Shown here: positions 29,221-39,237 of the stretch, in pieces
How positions within the stretch are numbered: the first letter of the stretch is position 1
Layout of the letters: every line of letters begins with the position of its first letter
NCBI GenBank assembly: GCA_963575745.1
Contig: CAUYUJ010003880.1
Span: forward strand, 383,882 to 447,881
Direction of reading: 5' to 3'
Source of the DNA: Prorocentrum cordatum
Lineage: Eukaryota > Sar > Dinophyceae > Prorocentrales > Prorocentraceae
Length of the DNA: 64,000 nt
The notes under the pieces: generated by a model
Database searches by the model: none
What the model was told of the DNA's origin: nothing
The model's input: the letters and a program-made list of their open reading frames with translations, nothing else
Program-made: the position numbers and the translations under genes

Positions 29221-29644
29221 GAGTGGCGAGTGACAGGTTTGCGCCGCTGGGGCGGGAGTTGCGCCTTCCAGGTTGCGAGCTCCTCTGCGCGCGGCGCCGG
29301 GGCGTGGAAAGGCAGTGTTGTCGTCTCCGCTCGCGCGCCGACGAGGTGGCGTGCGAGCATGTGTCCCGCGCTTCGGGAGGAGTTCGGTTGTCTGGAGAGG
29401 GGCGCGCTGCCGAGGCGAGAGCAGGGGAGCGAAGAGTGACATAAACGTAAAACCTCGGAGTTCCGCGCGGGTTTCTCGGATCCGCGCTGGGCCCCCCTGC
29501 GGCGGCGCTTCTGGCGCGGGTTCCAGCGCCGATCCGACGAATCCGCGCGGAGCGTCAAAAGTTTATGAGTTTATGGAGTTTTCTTCTGGAGAATTGGGGC
29601 GCGTTGCCGAGGCGATAGCGACATGGACGACCCAACAACGACGG
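29221..29644. other. No gene supported
   Basis: GC-rich sequence. 29455-29560 has an inverted pair (TCCGCGCGGGTTTCTCGGAT; GATCCGACGAATCCGCGCGG) and resembles 9325-9400, so it is probably another decayed TIR element. Confidence 0.4.
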
Positions 29645-29815
29645 GGTCGTCTTCGCCGGCATTGGCGCGTAAGCTGCCCGCGTATGGTCGCGCGCAGACG
29701 CCTTCGTCTCCATTGTGGCGCGCCGCGCTGGCGGTCGCGTAAACCACCTCGTCAGGTCGCCACGTCATCTCGCGTAAGACCTGGTTTTGCTCGTCGCCCA
29801 CTTGTCTGGAGGACT
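29645..29815. repeat. Dispersed repeat Q, copy 2
   Basis: Matches 16895-17065: TTGGCGCGTAAGCTGCCC, GGTCGCGCGCAGACG, GCGCTGGCGGTCGCGTAA, GTCATCTCGCGTAAG. Confidence 0.65.
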
Positions 29816-29965
29816 GAGCGCGTTGCCGAGGCGAGAGCGACTATGTCCCCCTTTCGCGCGGGATGTGCTCCACGTCCCGATCTTGCCACGCAGTGCGCAA
29901 CGCAAGCGACGCACTGTCCGCATTTTCTTCGACGGCTTCGAGCCCTCCTGGAGTCCCCACTTGGC

Positions 29966-30035
29966 TGAAGTCGGGCCTGTCCCTCTACAGAAGGAATATT
30001 CCAAAATAGTCTAAACAATAGCCTGGGGACGATTT
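29966..30035. mobile_element. TTAAGTCGG-family, solo left end
   Basis: TGAAGTCGGGCCTGTCCC, TCTACAG, AAAATAGTCTAAAC and AGCCTGGGGACG match complete copies, but no right terminus follows. It is a truncated copy. Confidence 0.65.
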
Positions 30036-30136
30036 TTTGACTTTCCGGTGCGCGGCCCCAAGGAGGTCCCGGCCCCGTCCCCCGAGGGGGTACGGAGGAC
30101 ACCTCTGAAAAGAAACATTCGCAGGCCCAGAGGTTG

Positions 30137-30527
30137 ACACCAACACCAACATCAGGCGACCGCAGACATGGATCAATGGGGCGTGGATTAGCGACGGGTC
30201 CCGTTTCCACGGGGAATCGCGGATTGCCGCCGCCGAGCGGGGCGCCACCGGCCGCATCTAGGGGAGGGCACCTCCCCAGATCCATGGATTTGGCGACCGC
30301 GCGCCAAGTTTACAGATCGCTAATCCATGTTTGCGCGCCCCTGACAATATCGGCGGTGTGCCTCCACCGAGGGAAGAAGATCCTGATCTCGGCGACGGTG
30401 GTAATATTCTGGCTTCCAAGGTGGCCGAAATAGCACCACCAGCACCGAGATCTAGGATCGTCATCCCTCTTGTGGAGGCACCCCCCTGCGTTTATGTTGG
30501 TGCCCGTTTCCAGGCCTCCATGACACC
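30137..30527. mobile_element. TIR element D, copy 1, interrupted by element C
   Basis: The left end GACACCAACACCAACATC (30137) and the rest (ATCGGCGGTGTGCCTCCACC, GAAGAAGATCC, TTCCAAGGTGGCCGA, right end TGTTGGTGCCCGTTTCCAGG) match 63309-63500. Between them sits element C (30153-30349). The order of events is therefore D first, then C. Confidence 0.65.
30153..30349. mobile_element. TIR element C, copy 2, nested in D
   Basis: From AGGCGACCGCAGACATGG to CATGTTTGCGCGCCCCTGAC, with the same interior blocks as copy 1 (ATTAGCGACGGGTCCCGTTT, GGGCACCTCCCC, ATGGATTTGGCGACCGCG). Directly outside are ACATC and ATATC, a possible 5-bp target duplication with one mismatch. Its hairpin is half decayed (CCAAGTTTACAGATCG). 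Confidence 0.7.
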
Positions 30528-30529
30528 GT

Positions 30530-30982
30530 GCTTGCCTCCAGGGTGCCCTTGGTTCCCTGGGTTTCGATGGTTCTGCGACGGAAAGCGTGAGCCAGGTCCC
30601 CACTTCACGCCTCGAGGGACGTCCTGGGGTCTCAGGGTTGGGTCTCTTGCGGAGGGTCTCTTGTGGTTTGGCCCTGGCTGCAGATGCTCGCGCCCAGGAT
30701 TCCCTTTTCCGACAGCCTTCAGGTCCCGACCACGGCCCTTGCAGGACGAGGTTGAGGAGCCAGCGCTGGAAGGGAAGATTTGGGACTCGATCCTCGATTC
30801 TCGAGGATCGAGTCCCAATTCTTCGAGAATCGATCCTCGAAGATCGAGGGAATCTGGTCGGAGATCCGGGGCTCTCGATTCTCGAGCGAGCTCTGCGGTC
30901 CTCGGCCCGCTCGAAGGAGAGAGTTCCACCATTTATGAACATGTCGGCCAAATTGGTCCCTAAACATTGTGCGTTGTTATTA
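30530..30982. other. No gene supported; perfect hairpin inside
   Basis: GC-rich sequence containing a perfect inverted repeat at 30780-30818 and further GATCCTCGA/TCGAGAATCG repeats to 30900. Frames of 80-236 codons lack domains. Confidence 0.45.
30780..30818. repeat. Perfect 18-bp inverted repeat, 3-base loop
   Basis: TTGGGACTCGATCCTCGA, loop TTC, then TCGAGGATCGAGTCCCAA. A second, shorter inverted set (TTCGAGAATCG, CGATCCTCGAAG) follows. Confidence 0.9.
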
Positions 30983-31045
30983 TGCAGTCGGACCTGTCCC
31001 TCTACAGGAGGAATGTTCAACTAGTTTTACAGACTAGCCTGGCGA
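30983..31045. mobile_element. TTAAGTCGG-family, solo left end (diverged)
   Basis: TGCAGTCGGACCTGTCCC, TCTACAGGAGGAATGTTC, ACTAGCCTGGCGA. No right end is recognisable. Confidence 0.55.
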
Positions 31046-31094
31046 AAGGCCCAACCATGTGCAGTTGTGAGTACCGCAATTGTGAATATCTTCT

Positions 31095-31150
31095 TCGGTG
31101 GCGTTCCCTATGGGGCCACGAACCGTATGAGGGGTGCGCCGAATTGCGTG
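31095..31150 (+). repeat. Isolated diverged unit of the 89-bp satellite
   Basis: TTCGGTGGCGTTCCCTATGG, GGCCACGAACCGTATGAGGG and GTGCGCCGAATTG match the conserved half of the satellite that starts about 1.1 kb downstream. Confidence 0.6.
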
Positions 31151-31159
31151 GGGGGTGCA

Positions 31160-31838
31160 CACCACGAATGAACACGATAGGTTTAATCACGAGAGACTGA
31201 GCGCCGGTCAGTCTGAGCACGAGTGAGTCTGAGTGTGAATGAGTCTGCGTGCGAGTGGATCTAATTGCATGAGTGCGAACATGACCACGCTTGGTGTGTA
31301 TACATTTGTGTATATATAGATATACACGAATGTGAATGTTTCACGCTGACCCTGAGAGTTCGTGACACTGAGCGTGGCCGTCGCAGGAAACTTCCCCTGG
31401 AACCCCGACAGCAGCGCCCGCACGCCGCGACGCCCTCGTCGGCACTCTCCTCATGAGGATCGCGCCCGCCTCCTTCCCATTATTTTTCTACCGCTTTGCC
31501 CGTGCACGCCCAAGTCCAAGGCTGCGGGCGCGGCGCCGCACGGAGTCCCCGCGACGCGCGTTGGTCGCCCGGGACGAGTCCCGGCGACGCGCGCGGGTCG
31601 TCCGCTACGCGGAGCAGAGAAATCTAGCTGGCTGGCTGATAGCGGGCAAGGCTGAGGCCGCTGGGCAGAGCGACGACGGGGGCGAGAGAGGCTCTGGGCA
31701 GAGCGCAGCGCGGAATTCCCGCGACTCGCGCTGGTCGCCCCGAAAGGGTCCCAGCGACGCGCGCGGGTCGCCCGCGGCGCGAGGCCAAACAGTCAGACCG
31801 TCGAGAGACGGCGAGGCTCGCGCGGGCCGCTCCTCAGG
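31160..31838. other. No gene supported; 51-bp direct repeat
   Basis: 31160-31360 has TGAGTCTGAGTGTGAATG-like short repeats. GCGCGTTGGTCGCCCGGGAC (31555) and GCGCTGGTCGCCCCGAAAGG (31727), each ending GCGACGCGCGCGGGTCG, form a direct repeat about 171 bp apart. Confidence 0.45.
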
Positions 31839-32051
31839 TCAAGCCTCGCGGATGAACTCGGTGAAGCTCAGCTCTCTGGCGAGGGTCGCCGTTTCCCTCC
31901 TGCGCCGCTTCGCGCGCGTGGCAAACTGCTCCAGCTGATTCCGCAAGCCCTCCGGCGGCAATGCCAGGAAGAACTCGACGCGCGGCGCCCGCATGAGCAG
32001 GAAGTCCTCGTGGCGCGTGGCGCGCGAGAACAGCACGTAGAGTTCCCGCCG
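31839..32051 (-). pseudogene. Helicase-like C-terminal remnant
   Basis: A 70-codon reading, RRELYVLFSRATRHEDFLLM, APRVEFFLALPPEG, then a basic helix-rich end (LEQFATRAKRRRRETATLAR) and a stop at 31839. RRELYVLFSRATR resembles helicase motif VI of superfamily 1 (UvrD-like E-R-R-L-x-Y-V-A-x-T-R, or RecD/Pif1-like YVALSR). An in-frame TAG lies directly upstream (32052-32054) and no other helicase motif is visible, so this is a fragment or the last exon of a broken gene. The satellite array starts 230 bp upstream of it. The family assignment rests on one motif. Confidence 0.35.
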
Positions 32052-32284
32052 CTAGTCGTCGCCCTCCTCCCTGCCGTTCCCCGCTTCGTGGCGGCCGCAG
32101 TCCAGGCATAATCACGCCTGGGCGATGTCGGCCGAGGGAGCAACCCGCCGGACAGCCGACGGCTCAGGGCGAGAACCCACGGGACCGAGAGAAGGTCTGG
32201 GTGCGGACCGCTCAGGCCCAGAAGTTGTGGCCGTAAGCTGCCCGGGGGCGCCAGGCCGACTGCCGCCGCGATCGTTGCGGCTTT

Positions 32285-32843
32285 AGGTGGAGCTTCCTGC
32301 GTGGCCACGAAACACGCGAGGGATTTCCCAAAATGGGACGGCGGCGCCATGCGAACTGCGCCGTTGGGACCGAAGGTGGAGCTCCCTGTGGGGTCACGAA
32401 GCGTGCCGGGGTGTGCCAAAATGGGGCGGTGGCGCCATGCAAACTGCGCCGATGGGACCTTGGGTGGCGCTCCCTGTGGGGTCACGAAATGTGTGAGGGG
32501 CGTGCCCACATGGGGCGGCGGCGCCATGCGAATTGCGCCAGTGGGACCCTCGGTGGAACTCCCTCTGGGGCCCCGAAGCGTGTGAGGGGTGTGCCGAAAT
32601 GGGGCGGCGGCGCCATGCGAACTGCGCCACTGCGAAAGGAGGTGGAGCTCCCTATTGGGCCACGAAACGTGTGGGGTGTTTGCCAAAATGGGGCGGCGGC
32701 GCCATGCAAACTGTGCCACTGTGGCCTTAGGTGGAGGTCCTTATTGGGGTCCCGAAACAGATGAGTGGTGTGCCCACATGGGGCGGCGGCGCCATGCGAA
32801 TTGCGCCACTCGGGCCTTAGGTGGAGCGCCCTGTGGGGCCACG

Positions 32844-32895
<52 letters not shown>

Positions 32896-33690
32896 GGTGT
32901 GTGTGTGTGTGGGTGTGGGTGTGGGTGTGGGTGTGTGGGGGTGGGGGTGGGGGTGGGGGTGGGGTGGGGGGTGGGGGTGGGGGGTGGGGGTGGGGGTGGG
33001 GGTGGGTGGGGGTGGGGGTGGGGGTGGGGTGGGGGTGGGGGTGGGGGGGGGTGGGGGGTGGGTGGGTGGGTGGGTGGGTGGTTGGGTGGGTGGGTGGGTG
33101 GGTGGGGTGGGTGGGTGGTGGTGGGTGGGGGGGGGGGGGGGGGGCAAAAGCGGGCGGCGGCGCCATGCGAACTGCGCCACTGGAATATGAGGTGGGACTC
33201 CTTGTGGGGCCCCGAAACGTGTGAAGGGTGTCCCAAAATGGGGCGGCAACGCCATGCGAACTGCTCCGCTGCGACCTTCGGTGGAACTCACTATGGGGGC
33301 CACGAAACGTGTAGCGGGTATGCCAAAATGGGACGGCGTCGCCATGCGAACTGCGCCACTTGGGGTTCATGTGGGGTTGTTTATGGGGCCGCGAAGCGTG
33401 TGAGGGGTGTGCCAAATGGGGCGGCGGCGCCATGCAATCTGCGCCACTGCGACCTTAGGTGGAGCTCTCTATGGGGCCACGAAGCGTGTGATGGGTGTGC
33501 CAAACATGGGGCGGCGGCGCCATGCGAACTGCTCCACTGGGGCCTTAGGTGAAGCTCCCTATTGGGGCCACGAAACGTTTGGGGTGTTTGCCCAAATGGG
33601 GCGGCGGCACCATGCGAATTGCGCCAGAGGGGCCTTCGGTGGAGCTCCCGATGAAGCCACGACGCGTGTGAGGGGTGTACCGAAACAGTG
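32285..33690 (+). repeat. 89-bp tandem satellite
   Basis: At least 12 units with a period of 88-90 bp. The anchor GGCGGCGCCATGCGAACTGC occurs (with variants) at 32343, 32431, 32520, 32609, 32698, 32788, 33159, 33248, 33338, 33426, 33516 and 33606. Each unit also has GGTGGAGCTCCCT, GGGGCCACGAAACGTGTG and GTGCCAAAATGGGGC. The array is interrupted by a TG-rich block (32848-33144). Units differ from each other by roughly 10-20 percent by eye. The unit length is not a multiple of three and frames change along the array, so I see no protein. Confidence 0.9.
32848..33144 (+). repeat. (TG)n / GGGTG expansion inside the satellite
   Basis: It starts as pure TG after ACGAAACG, grades into GGGTGTGGGTG, GGGGGTGGGG and GGGTGGGTGG, and ends in a G21 run. 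TG follows the satellite's own CGTGTG block, so it probably grew from it. Confidence 0.9.
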
Positions 33691-33734
33691 ACATTACGAA
33701 GGCATGGGCAAGGATTGGGAGAAGGGTGGAAAGG

Positions 33735-33805
33735 GGGAGGAGGGATGACGGGGAGGAGGAAGAGGAGGAGGAGGAGGAGGAGGAGGAGGAGGAGGAGGAA
33801 GAGAG
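33735..33805 (+). repeat. (GGA)n microsatellite
   Basis: GGAGGAGGAAGAGGAGG and pure GGA units, then GAGCGAGGCGGGAGGGACGG. Confidence 0.85.
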
Positions 33806-33874
33806 CGAGGCGGGAGGGACGGACGGAAGGACGCGGGGCGTTGTCTCTTCAAAGCGAGGGCCTAACAACAGAGG

Positions 33875-33984
33875 TTGGTTGGGACATATCGTCTGGGGGG
33901 ACACGTTTGAATATGTTGGGGCATGTTTGACTATGCTTCAGTGTCCTGTCAAACTCAGCCAGTAGGGGGACATGCCCGACCAAA
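33875..33984. mobile_element. TTAAGTCGG-family TIR element (diverged)
   Basis: The right end AGTAGGGGGACATGCCCGAC then CAAA is clear. A plausible left end, TTGGTTGGGACATATCGTC, is diverged. The flanking 8-mers do not match. Confidence 0.5.
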
Positions 33985-34227
33985 CAGCATGTCTTGTGCA
34001 ATGTTGCAGTTTTTTTTATTCCCCGTTTCACCGATCGGCGGGGGTCCTCGCACCCCTTTCCCCCCCCCCCCGTAGCTCTTGGCTGTTGCTCGCGCCTGCT
34101 TCGAGCAGGTGGGGTCCCCCATAGGACGCACTGTTGCAAGCAATCGCCTGAAGCAGAGGTCGGGAGCCAGACCCCCTTCCCCCCTTCCGCCCAGCGTCGG
34201 AACGCCGAATCCGAAAAACACTCGCAA
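33985..34227. other. No gene supported
   Basis: Resembles 19780-19880 in part (GAGCAGGTGGGGTCCCCCAT, AGGACGCACT, TTGCAA, TCGC, GCAGAGGTC), so it is a dispersed repeat pair. Confidence 0.45.
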
Positions 34228-34610
34228 TCTAGCTTGTGCAATACATGTGGTACAATCTATGTTGTGCGACAGATCTGTTACATTCGACGTTGCACCATGT
34301 TGCGCAACCTATGTGCAGCAAACTACGTTGAGCAGTAGATGTGGTACAATGTGTGCTGTGTGGCCAATTTTGCGAACCATAGGTTTTTCAATATGTGGTA
34401 TGCCGTCTATCTTGAGCCATCTATGCTGGGCAACATATGTCGCGGAATCAGTGTTGCGCGCAACTTATGTAATGCAACATAGGTGGAGCAATCAAGGTGC
34501 AGCAATCCATGTTGGGCAATGTATTTTGTGCAATCTATGCTGCGCAATCTACGCGGTGCAATTTATGTGGTGCAATCTATGTGGTGCAATCCTTGCTCTG
34601 GCGACGAGGC
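34228..34610 (+). repeat. Degenerate TGTGCAATCTATGTTG array
   Basis: Variants of GTGCAATCTATGTGGT / GCGCAACCTATGTGCAG repeat every 16-18 bp, most regular at 34530-34600. Confidence 0.65.
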
Positions 34611-35400
34611 GGCGACGGCGACGGCGACGGCGGCCACATATCCGCCACGGCCCCGACGACCACATGGCGGACGGCGACGAGCCGACGACGGGGCGGCGAC
34701 GGCGGCCACATAGCCGCCAGACCGAAGACACGGCCCAGCTCCTTAGCACAGAAGTGCGAACCTCTGAGTGCAAGCACCGTTTGGGGAACTGGCGCCGCCC
34801 CTGGCGCCCTCCGCGCGCCAGGGGAGAAGGGTCGGGGGCCGATCCGAGACACCCGCGCGTACCTTCGGCAGTTGATGCTTATGCAGCTCATCAGGGTTCT
34901 ATTGCAGGCCTCCCTGACGCCGTCGGCTGTACATCGTCCACAGATCGGCGATATGCTCCCGATAGCAAATCCGCACGGTCGTGGGCGGCGCGGGCTATCG
35001 GGCCCCCGTCGACGAAACAATCGACGATTTAGGGTCGATGCACTGACGAGACCAAGGAACCCTCACGCTGTGATTGTGCAGTAGTTCTTCTGCCTGCCTC
35101 CTAGAACCTGTCGGATGACTTCTGCATTCGAGCCTCGGCGGCCACGACGGGCGCCACAAGCGCACGTGCATGCACGCCAGCAGCAGATCATGCGGCAATG
35201 TGTTCGCCATCATGCGTCGCATGGCGCAGCAACGATGCTCCGGACAAGCCTGTCGCACTCGAGCCCTCCCCGGGAACGCCGCCGGGCCCTCCTGGGGACA
35301 CCGCCGGGCCCTCGGCGGCGGCGCCCGCCCAGGTCGGAGTGCAGGTGCCGCAGGTGCCGGGCCTGAAGCAGCTGCTGCAGTATCCCCTCAGCACCTGCCG
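34611..35400. other. No gene supported
   Basis: A GGCGACGGCGAC run (34605-34715) is followed by GC-rich unique sequence. Near 35270-35400 one plus frame reads PPGPPGDTAGPSAAAPAQVG and QVPQVPGLKQLLQYPLS, then meets AGGTGAGG. It is too short to call. Confidence 0.4.
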
Positions 35401-35640
35401 GGCTCCGGGCCCCTTCAGGAGAAAGGTGAGGAGGAAGGGAGGGAAAAGAGAGGAGGGAGGAGAGAGAAGGGAGGGAAGGAAGGGGAAGAGAGGGTGGGGA
35501 GAGAGAGACGGGAGAGAGGGAGAAAAGGAAGTGAGGGGAGGAGAGAGAAGGGATGGAGAAAGGAGAGACGGCAGAAGGGAAAAGGGAGGAGATGGAAAGG
35601 AGAAGGGAGGTGGGGGAACGGAAGGGCGGGAGGAGGAGGA
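35400..35640 (+). repeat. 240-bp GA-rich purine tract
   Basis: Almost pure A/G (GGAGAGAGAAGGGATGG and similar), not a regular trinucleotide. Confidence 0.85.
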
Positions 35641-35804
35641 CCTCGAGATCCTGTCGTCGCAATGTTGTCTTAACGGGCGGTTCTGCCGTGATTCGTGCCC
35701 CGAGACCTTCCCAGATCGAGGCGGTTCGAAGGTTGCCGCAGACAGATTGGGTCCACGGCTCCTGTCACTTTTGCTCGATCTTGCAACTTTCTCACTTGAT
35801 TTGG

Positions 35805-35990
35805 ACGGGGCCAGGACGAGGATACTCCGTTCCAGAACGTTCCAGAGGGCTCTGAGAGCGTTCCAGGGCGCTCTGAGAAGGCCGCGGCGCCCGAGACATC
35901 CTGCAGAGCAGCCAGATCTCAGAGATTCCCGCTTTATCCTCACCCGATATTGTCCTCGTCCCAGTTCCGTCCGATTCACAGCGGGTATCT
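35805..35990 (+). repeat. Dispersed repeat M, copy 3
   Basis: GGGGCCAGGACGAGGATAC, TTCCAGAACG, GGCGCTCTGAGAAGGCCGCG, TCTCAGAGATTCCCG, TATCCTCACCCGATATTG and TCCTCGTCCC. It directly precedes a (GGA)n tract. Confidence 0.65.
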
Positions 35991-35994
35991 CAGG

Positions 35995-36190
35995 TGAGGA
36001 GGAGAATGAAGAGGTGGAGGATGAGGAGGAGGAAGAGGAGGAGGACGAGGAGGAGGAGGAGGAGAAGGAGGAGGAGGAGGACGAGGAGGAGGAGGAGGAG
36101 GAGGAGGAGGAGAAAGAGGTGGAAGAGGAGGAGGAGGAGGAGGAGCAGGAGGATGAGGAGGAGGAGCAGAGCAGGAGGAGGAGGCCAGTC
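35995..36190 (+). repeat. (GGA)n microsatellite upstream of LINE-B
   Basis: GGA/GAG repeats with AAA, GTG and GAC interruptions. It ends about 150 bp before the first LINE-B coding motif. Confidence 0.9.
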
Positions 36191-36349
36191 GCCATTTCCT
36201 CTCGCAGCAGGGGGAGTCGGGCGACCACGGCGGCCCCTGGGGGGCTGTAGCAGCGTCGGGGCGGGGCGGGCTGGCTGCCGCGGGATGGGAGGCACGGTCC
36301 CTGTTCAAGGCCTTGGCGACGGCCACTCAGCGCGCTGGTGCCAATGACG

Positions 36350-37150
36350 AGGGCGACGGCGACTCTGACTGCCGTGCTCACTCTCGGGCTCTACAACCCA
36401 CTGAGCTTTCCCCCCTGGCGAGAAGAATTAGTCAGCCAGGCTATGCGCAGCTTTGAATTGGTAGACTTGCCTGGCACGCAGCAGAGGCAGAGAGATGCGG
36501 AAACCCCAGCGACAGCGACCCGCACGAGCGAGCCAGCATCTTGCCATCAGTTGGGGATGGAGAAGAGGGCGGCTCACAAACAAGAGTTGCGGCATCACGA
36601 TCCAGATGGGCCGCAAAACGACGAGAAACTGCATCCGCCAGGTCTTCAGCCCGCCGACAAAGTTGGGGATCAGGGGGAGGGTGAGCGCTCTCAAGTCTGC
36701 CTCGGCGACTACTCCCGTACTGCTGGTCGGCGTGTATTTGACCCCGCCGGGCACATACCAGGAGAGAGTGGAGGCAATGCAACGAGTCTTCGGCTGGATC
36801 ACCGGCATCATGGCGCAGGTTTGCAGCCGTTGAATGCTGGTGACTGCTGGCGAGTTCAACGAGCAGCTGGGCTATGCGCGGAACGACGTCGCGGTGGGAC
36901 GGTATGGGCGGCACCGTCTTTCACGATTGGTTTCGCTCCTGCGTGTGTGGGCGGAGTCGAACTATTTGACGGCGGCAAGTACGCATTTCATGCTGCCCGC
37001 GAGCTACCATGAGGACAACCATAGCAGCCGGATGGAACACATCTTGATCCCCAGCACGGTGATGAGTTTCGTCCCGGTGATCGGGATGCGGCCCGGCTTG
37101 ATGAGGACCCTCACGCCGTTCCCAATGGCGGGCCTTCTCGATCAATGCCC
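36350..37150 (+). pseudogene. LINE-B EEP endonuclease
   Basis: The target-nicking domain. First frame: TLGLYNPLSFPPWREELVSQ (N-terminal strand) and VDLPGTQQRQ, where the catalytic Glu position of typical APE enzymes is not kept. After a frameshift near 36490: RRGRLTNKSCGITIQMG, NCIRQVFSPP, LGIRGRVSALKS and LLVGVYLTPPGTYQERVE. After an in-frame TGA (36831-36833): LVTAGEFNEQLG (GDFN with Glu for Asp), VGRYGRHRLSRLVSLLRVWA, and SSRMEHILIPS (the R-x-D-H-I-L block with Glu for Asp). The order and spacing fit the EEP fold. Several acidic substitutions and the stop suggest it is inactive. Confidence 0.7.
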
Positions 37151-38153
37151 GACGGAGATGCACTTGGATTACCACCTCGGCTACTCTATGCAGATGGCAG
37201 CCATGCCGCGCATCGACAGAGACACGCTGATGAGGTGCCTATCAAAGGGGGGCTGTCGGCGGGAGTTCTGCTCGAAGGTGGAGGCAAACCTGAGGGAACA
37301 GGCGGCAGCGTGGGGCGATGGCGGCGAGGGCCCGACCCCAGAGCGGAAGCATCAGTTCTTTACGGCGGCGCCCCGCAGCGCGGCCAGTTCGACCATCCCC
37401 GTCCGACGCCGAATTGGCGAGGGATGCGCTTACTTCGTGGAGGCGCGGGCCACGGTCGCAAGGGGGCTCGGAGGCTTGCAGCGCAGGCGCGTCGCGACGG
37501 GTGGCCGCGCGCGCTTCGACGACCGCGACGACAGATGTGTCCCCGAGCTAGCAGGCACCCCTGGCACCTCGCAGCGCCCCGATGGGGATGACTCGGGGCA
37601 AAGGGAACCGCTGGAGGGGCGGTGCAGCGCATCGCGAGCACCTCGACGCGGTGAAAGGGGCATGCGCGCTGCTGAAGATGGGGGACAGGCAGGAGAGTCG
37701 ATGACTGTTGAAGCCCGACTCAGGCGACTGACGGGCGAGCGCAAAGCCCGGCGCAAGGCCCGCCAGGGGCGGGTCTTCCAGGGGCGGACTGAAGAGCTGA
37801 AGGAGGCTTGGCCTATTCGAGATTATTCGAGAGTATCTGCGCTGCGTGGGCGTCTGGCGGGCAGGGGCACAAGTATGCGGAAGAGAACATTGCGGCCAGC
37901 TGCGTGCAGGGCTCGGCGGAGTGGTGGATTGGGGCGGCCAAACCAGGGGTCGCCGGGCTGGCGGCGTGAGAGCGCTGGAGGCCATTTGGGGCCAGCAGCT
38001 GCCCTGGTAAACGAGCGGGGCGAGTTCCTCAGACCCCAGGGGGCTCGGCGATATGCTATTCATGACAACGCCCTGCACGATGGGGTTCGTCGCGATCTAG
38101 AGTCGATTGCGAAGTATTGCCGCAGAGCCCCGAGGCGAAAGGCTTTTCCATGA
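37151..38153 (+). pseudogene. LINE-B linker between endonuclease and RT
   Basis: Continuation of the endonuclease frame: CLSKGGCRREFCSKVEANLR, then a basic, low-complexity stretch and LRRLTGERKARRKARQGR. This position normally holds a poorly conserved basic linker in such polyproteins. It ends in a stop at 38151-38153. A G12 run at 38201-38212 follows, and the next recognisable coding is in a new alignment at 38290. Confidence 0.45.
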
Positions 38154-38291
38154 TGGGGGAATTCGCTGAGATGCCGGCGATCTGCATTGCGCCGATGGGG
38201 GGGGGGGGGGGGGGCAGCGCTGGGATAAGCATTGGCTACGTGGTCAGCACCGATCGCAGCCCCCAATTTCGAATGCTGCCTCTGAGACCTG

Positions 38292-39236
38292 CTGGTGGAT
38301 ACCCGCGCGAAGAAGACCTCCGCAACGTCTGGCGAGCGGACCGGGGCCATCGGCTTGGACAAGGACAAGGGCAGGGCCGACCTGAATGGGCAGCGGGCCA
38401 TCCACCTCTTCGATCACCTGTCGCAGGCCTGGCGCAGCGGGATCCGACGACGGCAACTTCGAGGCGACTGGCCCGAGTGGGGCCATGGCAGCCCACTTGG
38501 CCGCAGCCGAGAGTCAGCTCTGCTCGCGCTGCAGGCCGCATGCTGGAGGTTGAGGGATGCCAACGCCTCGGTGGCGCAGCAGAACAGGGGCGTAGCGGGG
38601 GCTTTCAACGCGCTTACCTGGGACCATTGGAGCGCGCGTGCTGTTGGGCGCCCGCGGCCAAACGACAGGCTATGCTTCGCGCAGCCGTTGAGCGACTTAT
38701 ACGTGACAGTGGCGACGCCTGACGGGGCGTTGGAGTTCACGCTTGAGGAGAGGGGGGCCATGGGGGGCAGCTTGCTTCCCTGGGGCTTCGTTGCCACGTA
38801 CTCAGTCGCGGTGGGAGCGGCCTTCGCGCAAGTGATGGAGGCGGAGGAGAGCTACGCGTGGCTCGGGACGAAGATCCCCGGCAAAGGCGAGGGGCCGTCT
38901 CCGACATTGGGTCCGCCGCGTTCGTGGACGACATCGCCAGGCTGACGCCGATCCCTACCGTGGCGAAGGGCAGGGGCGTCGCGCACATGCTCAACCTCGC
39001 GACGGAGACGATCAACCAGGAGGTCAGTGCACAATGGGGAGGGTTCAACGCGGACAAGACGGTCAGCGCCCTAGGGTTTCGCGGACAGAGAGCTACAACG
39101 GCTACTCGCAAGGTTGCAATGTCGAAGCTGCTGAAAGGCAGCGCGGCCAGGGGCGCGCGCCTCCCGGGGCCCACCGCGGCCGCGGATCCGGCAGTTCACG
39201 ACGAGATTACGGCCGGGTCTTAGCGGCGAAGCGAGG
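38292..39236 (+). pseudogene. LINE-B reverse transcriptase
   Basis: RT core fragments: KGRADLNGQRAIHLFDHLSQ (fingers region), QQNRGVAGAFNALTWDHWSA (motif A region, where the expected D-x-S-N-A-F reads QNRGVAGAF, so the catalytic Asp appears lost), LEERGAMGGSLLPWGFVATY (motif B-like), and after a frameshift near 38880 SDIGSAAFVDDIARL (motif C with intact FVDD) followed by GGFNADKTVSALGF. Motif C at about 38917-38940 is the clearest evidence. The lost motif A Asp and the frameshift make it inactive. Confidence 0.7.
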
Positions 39237-39237
39237 G

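Noticed and set aside
35198-36250. 350-codon frame starting before the GA tract
   Set aside because: The first 70 codons (TPPGPPGDTAGPSAAAPAQV) could be a disordered exon ending at AGGTGAGG, but the rest translates purine repeats. No domain or homologue can be named.
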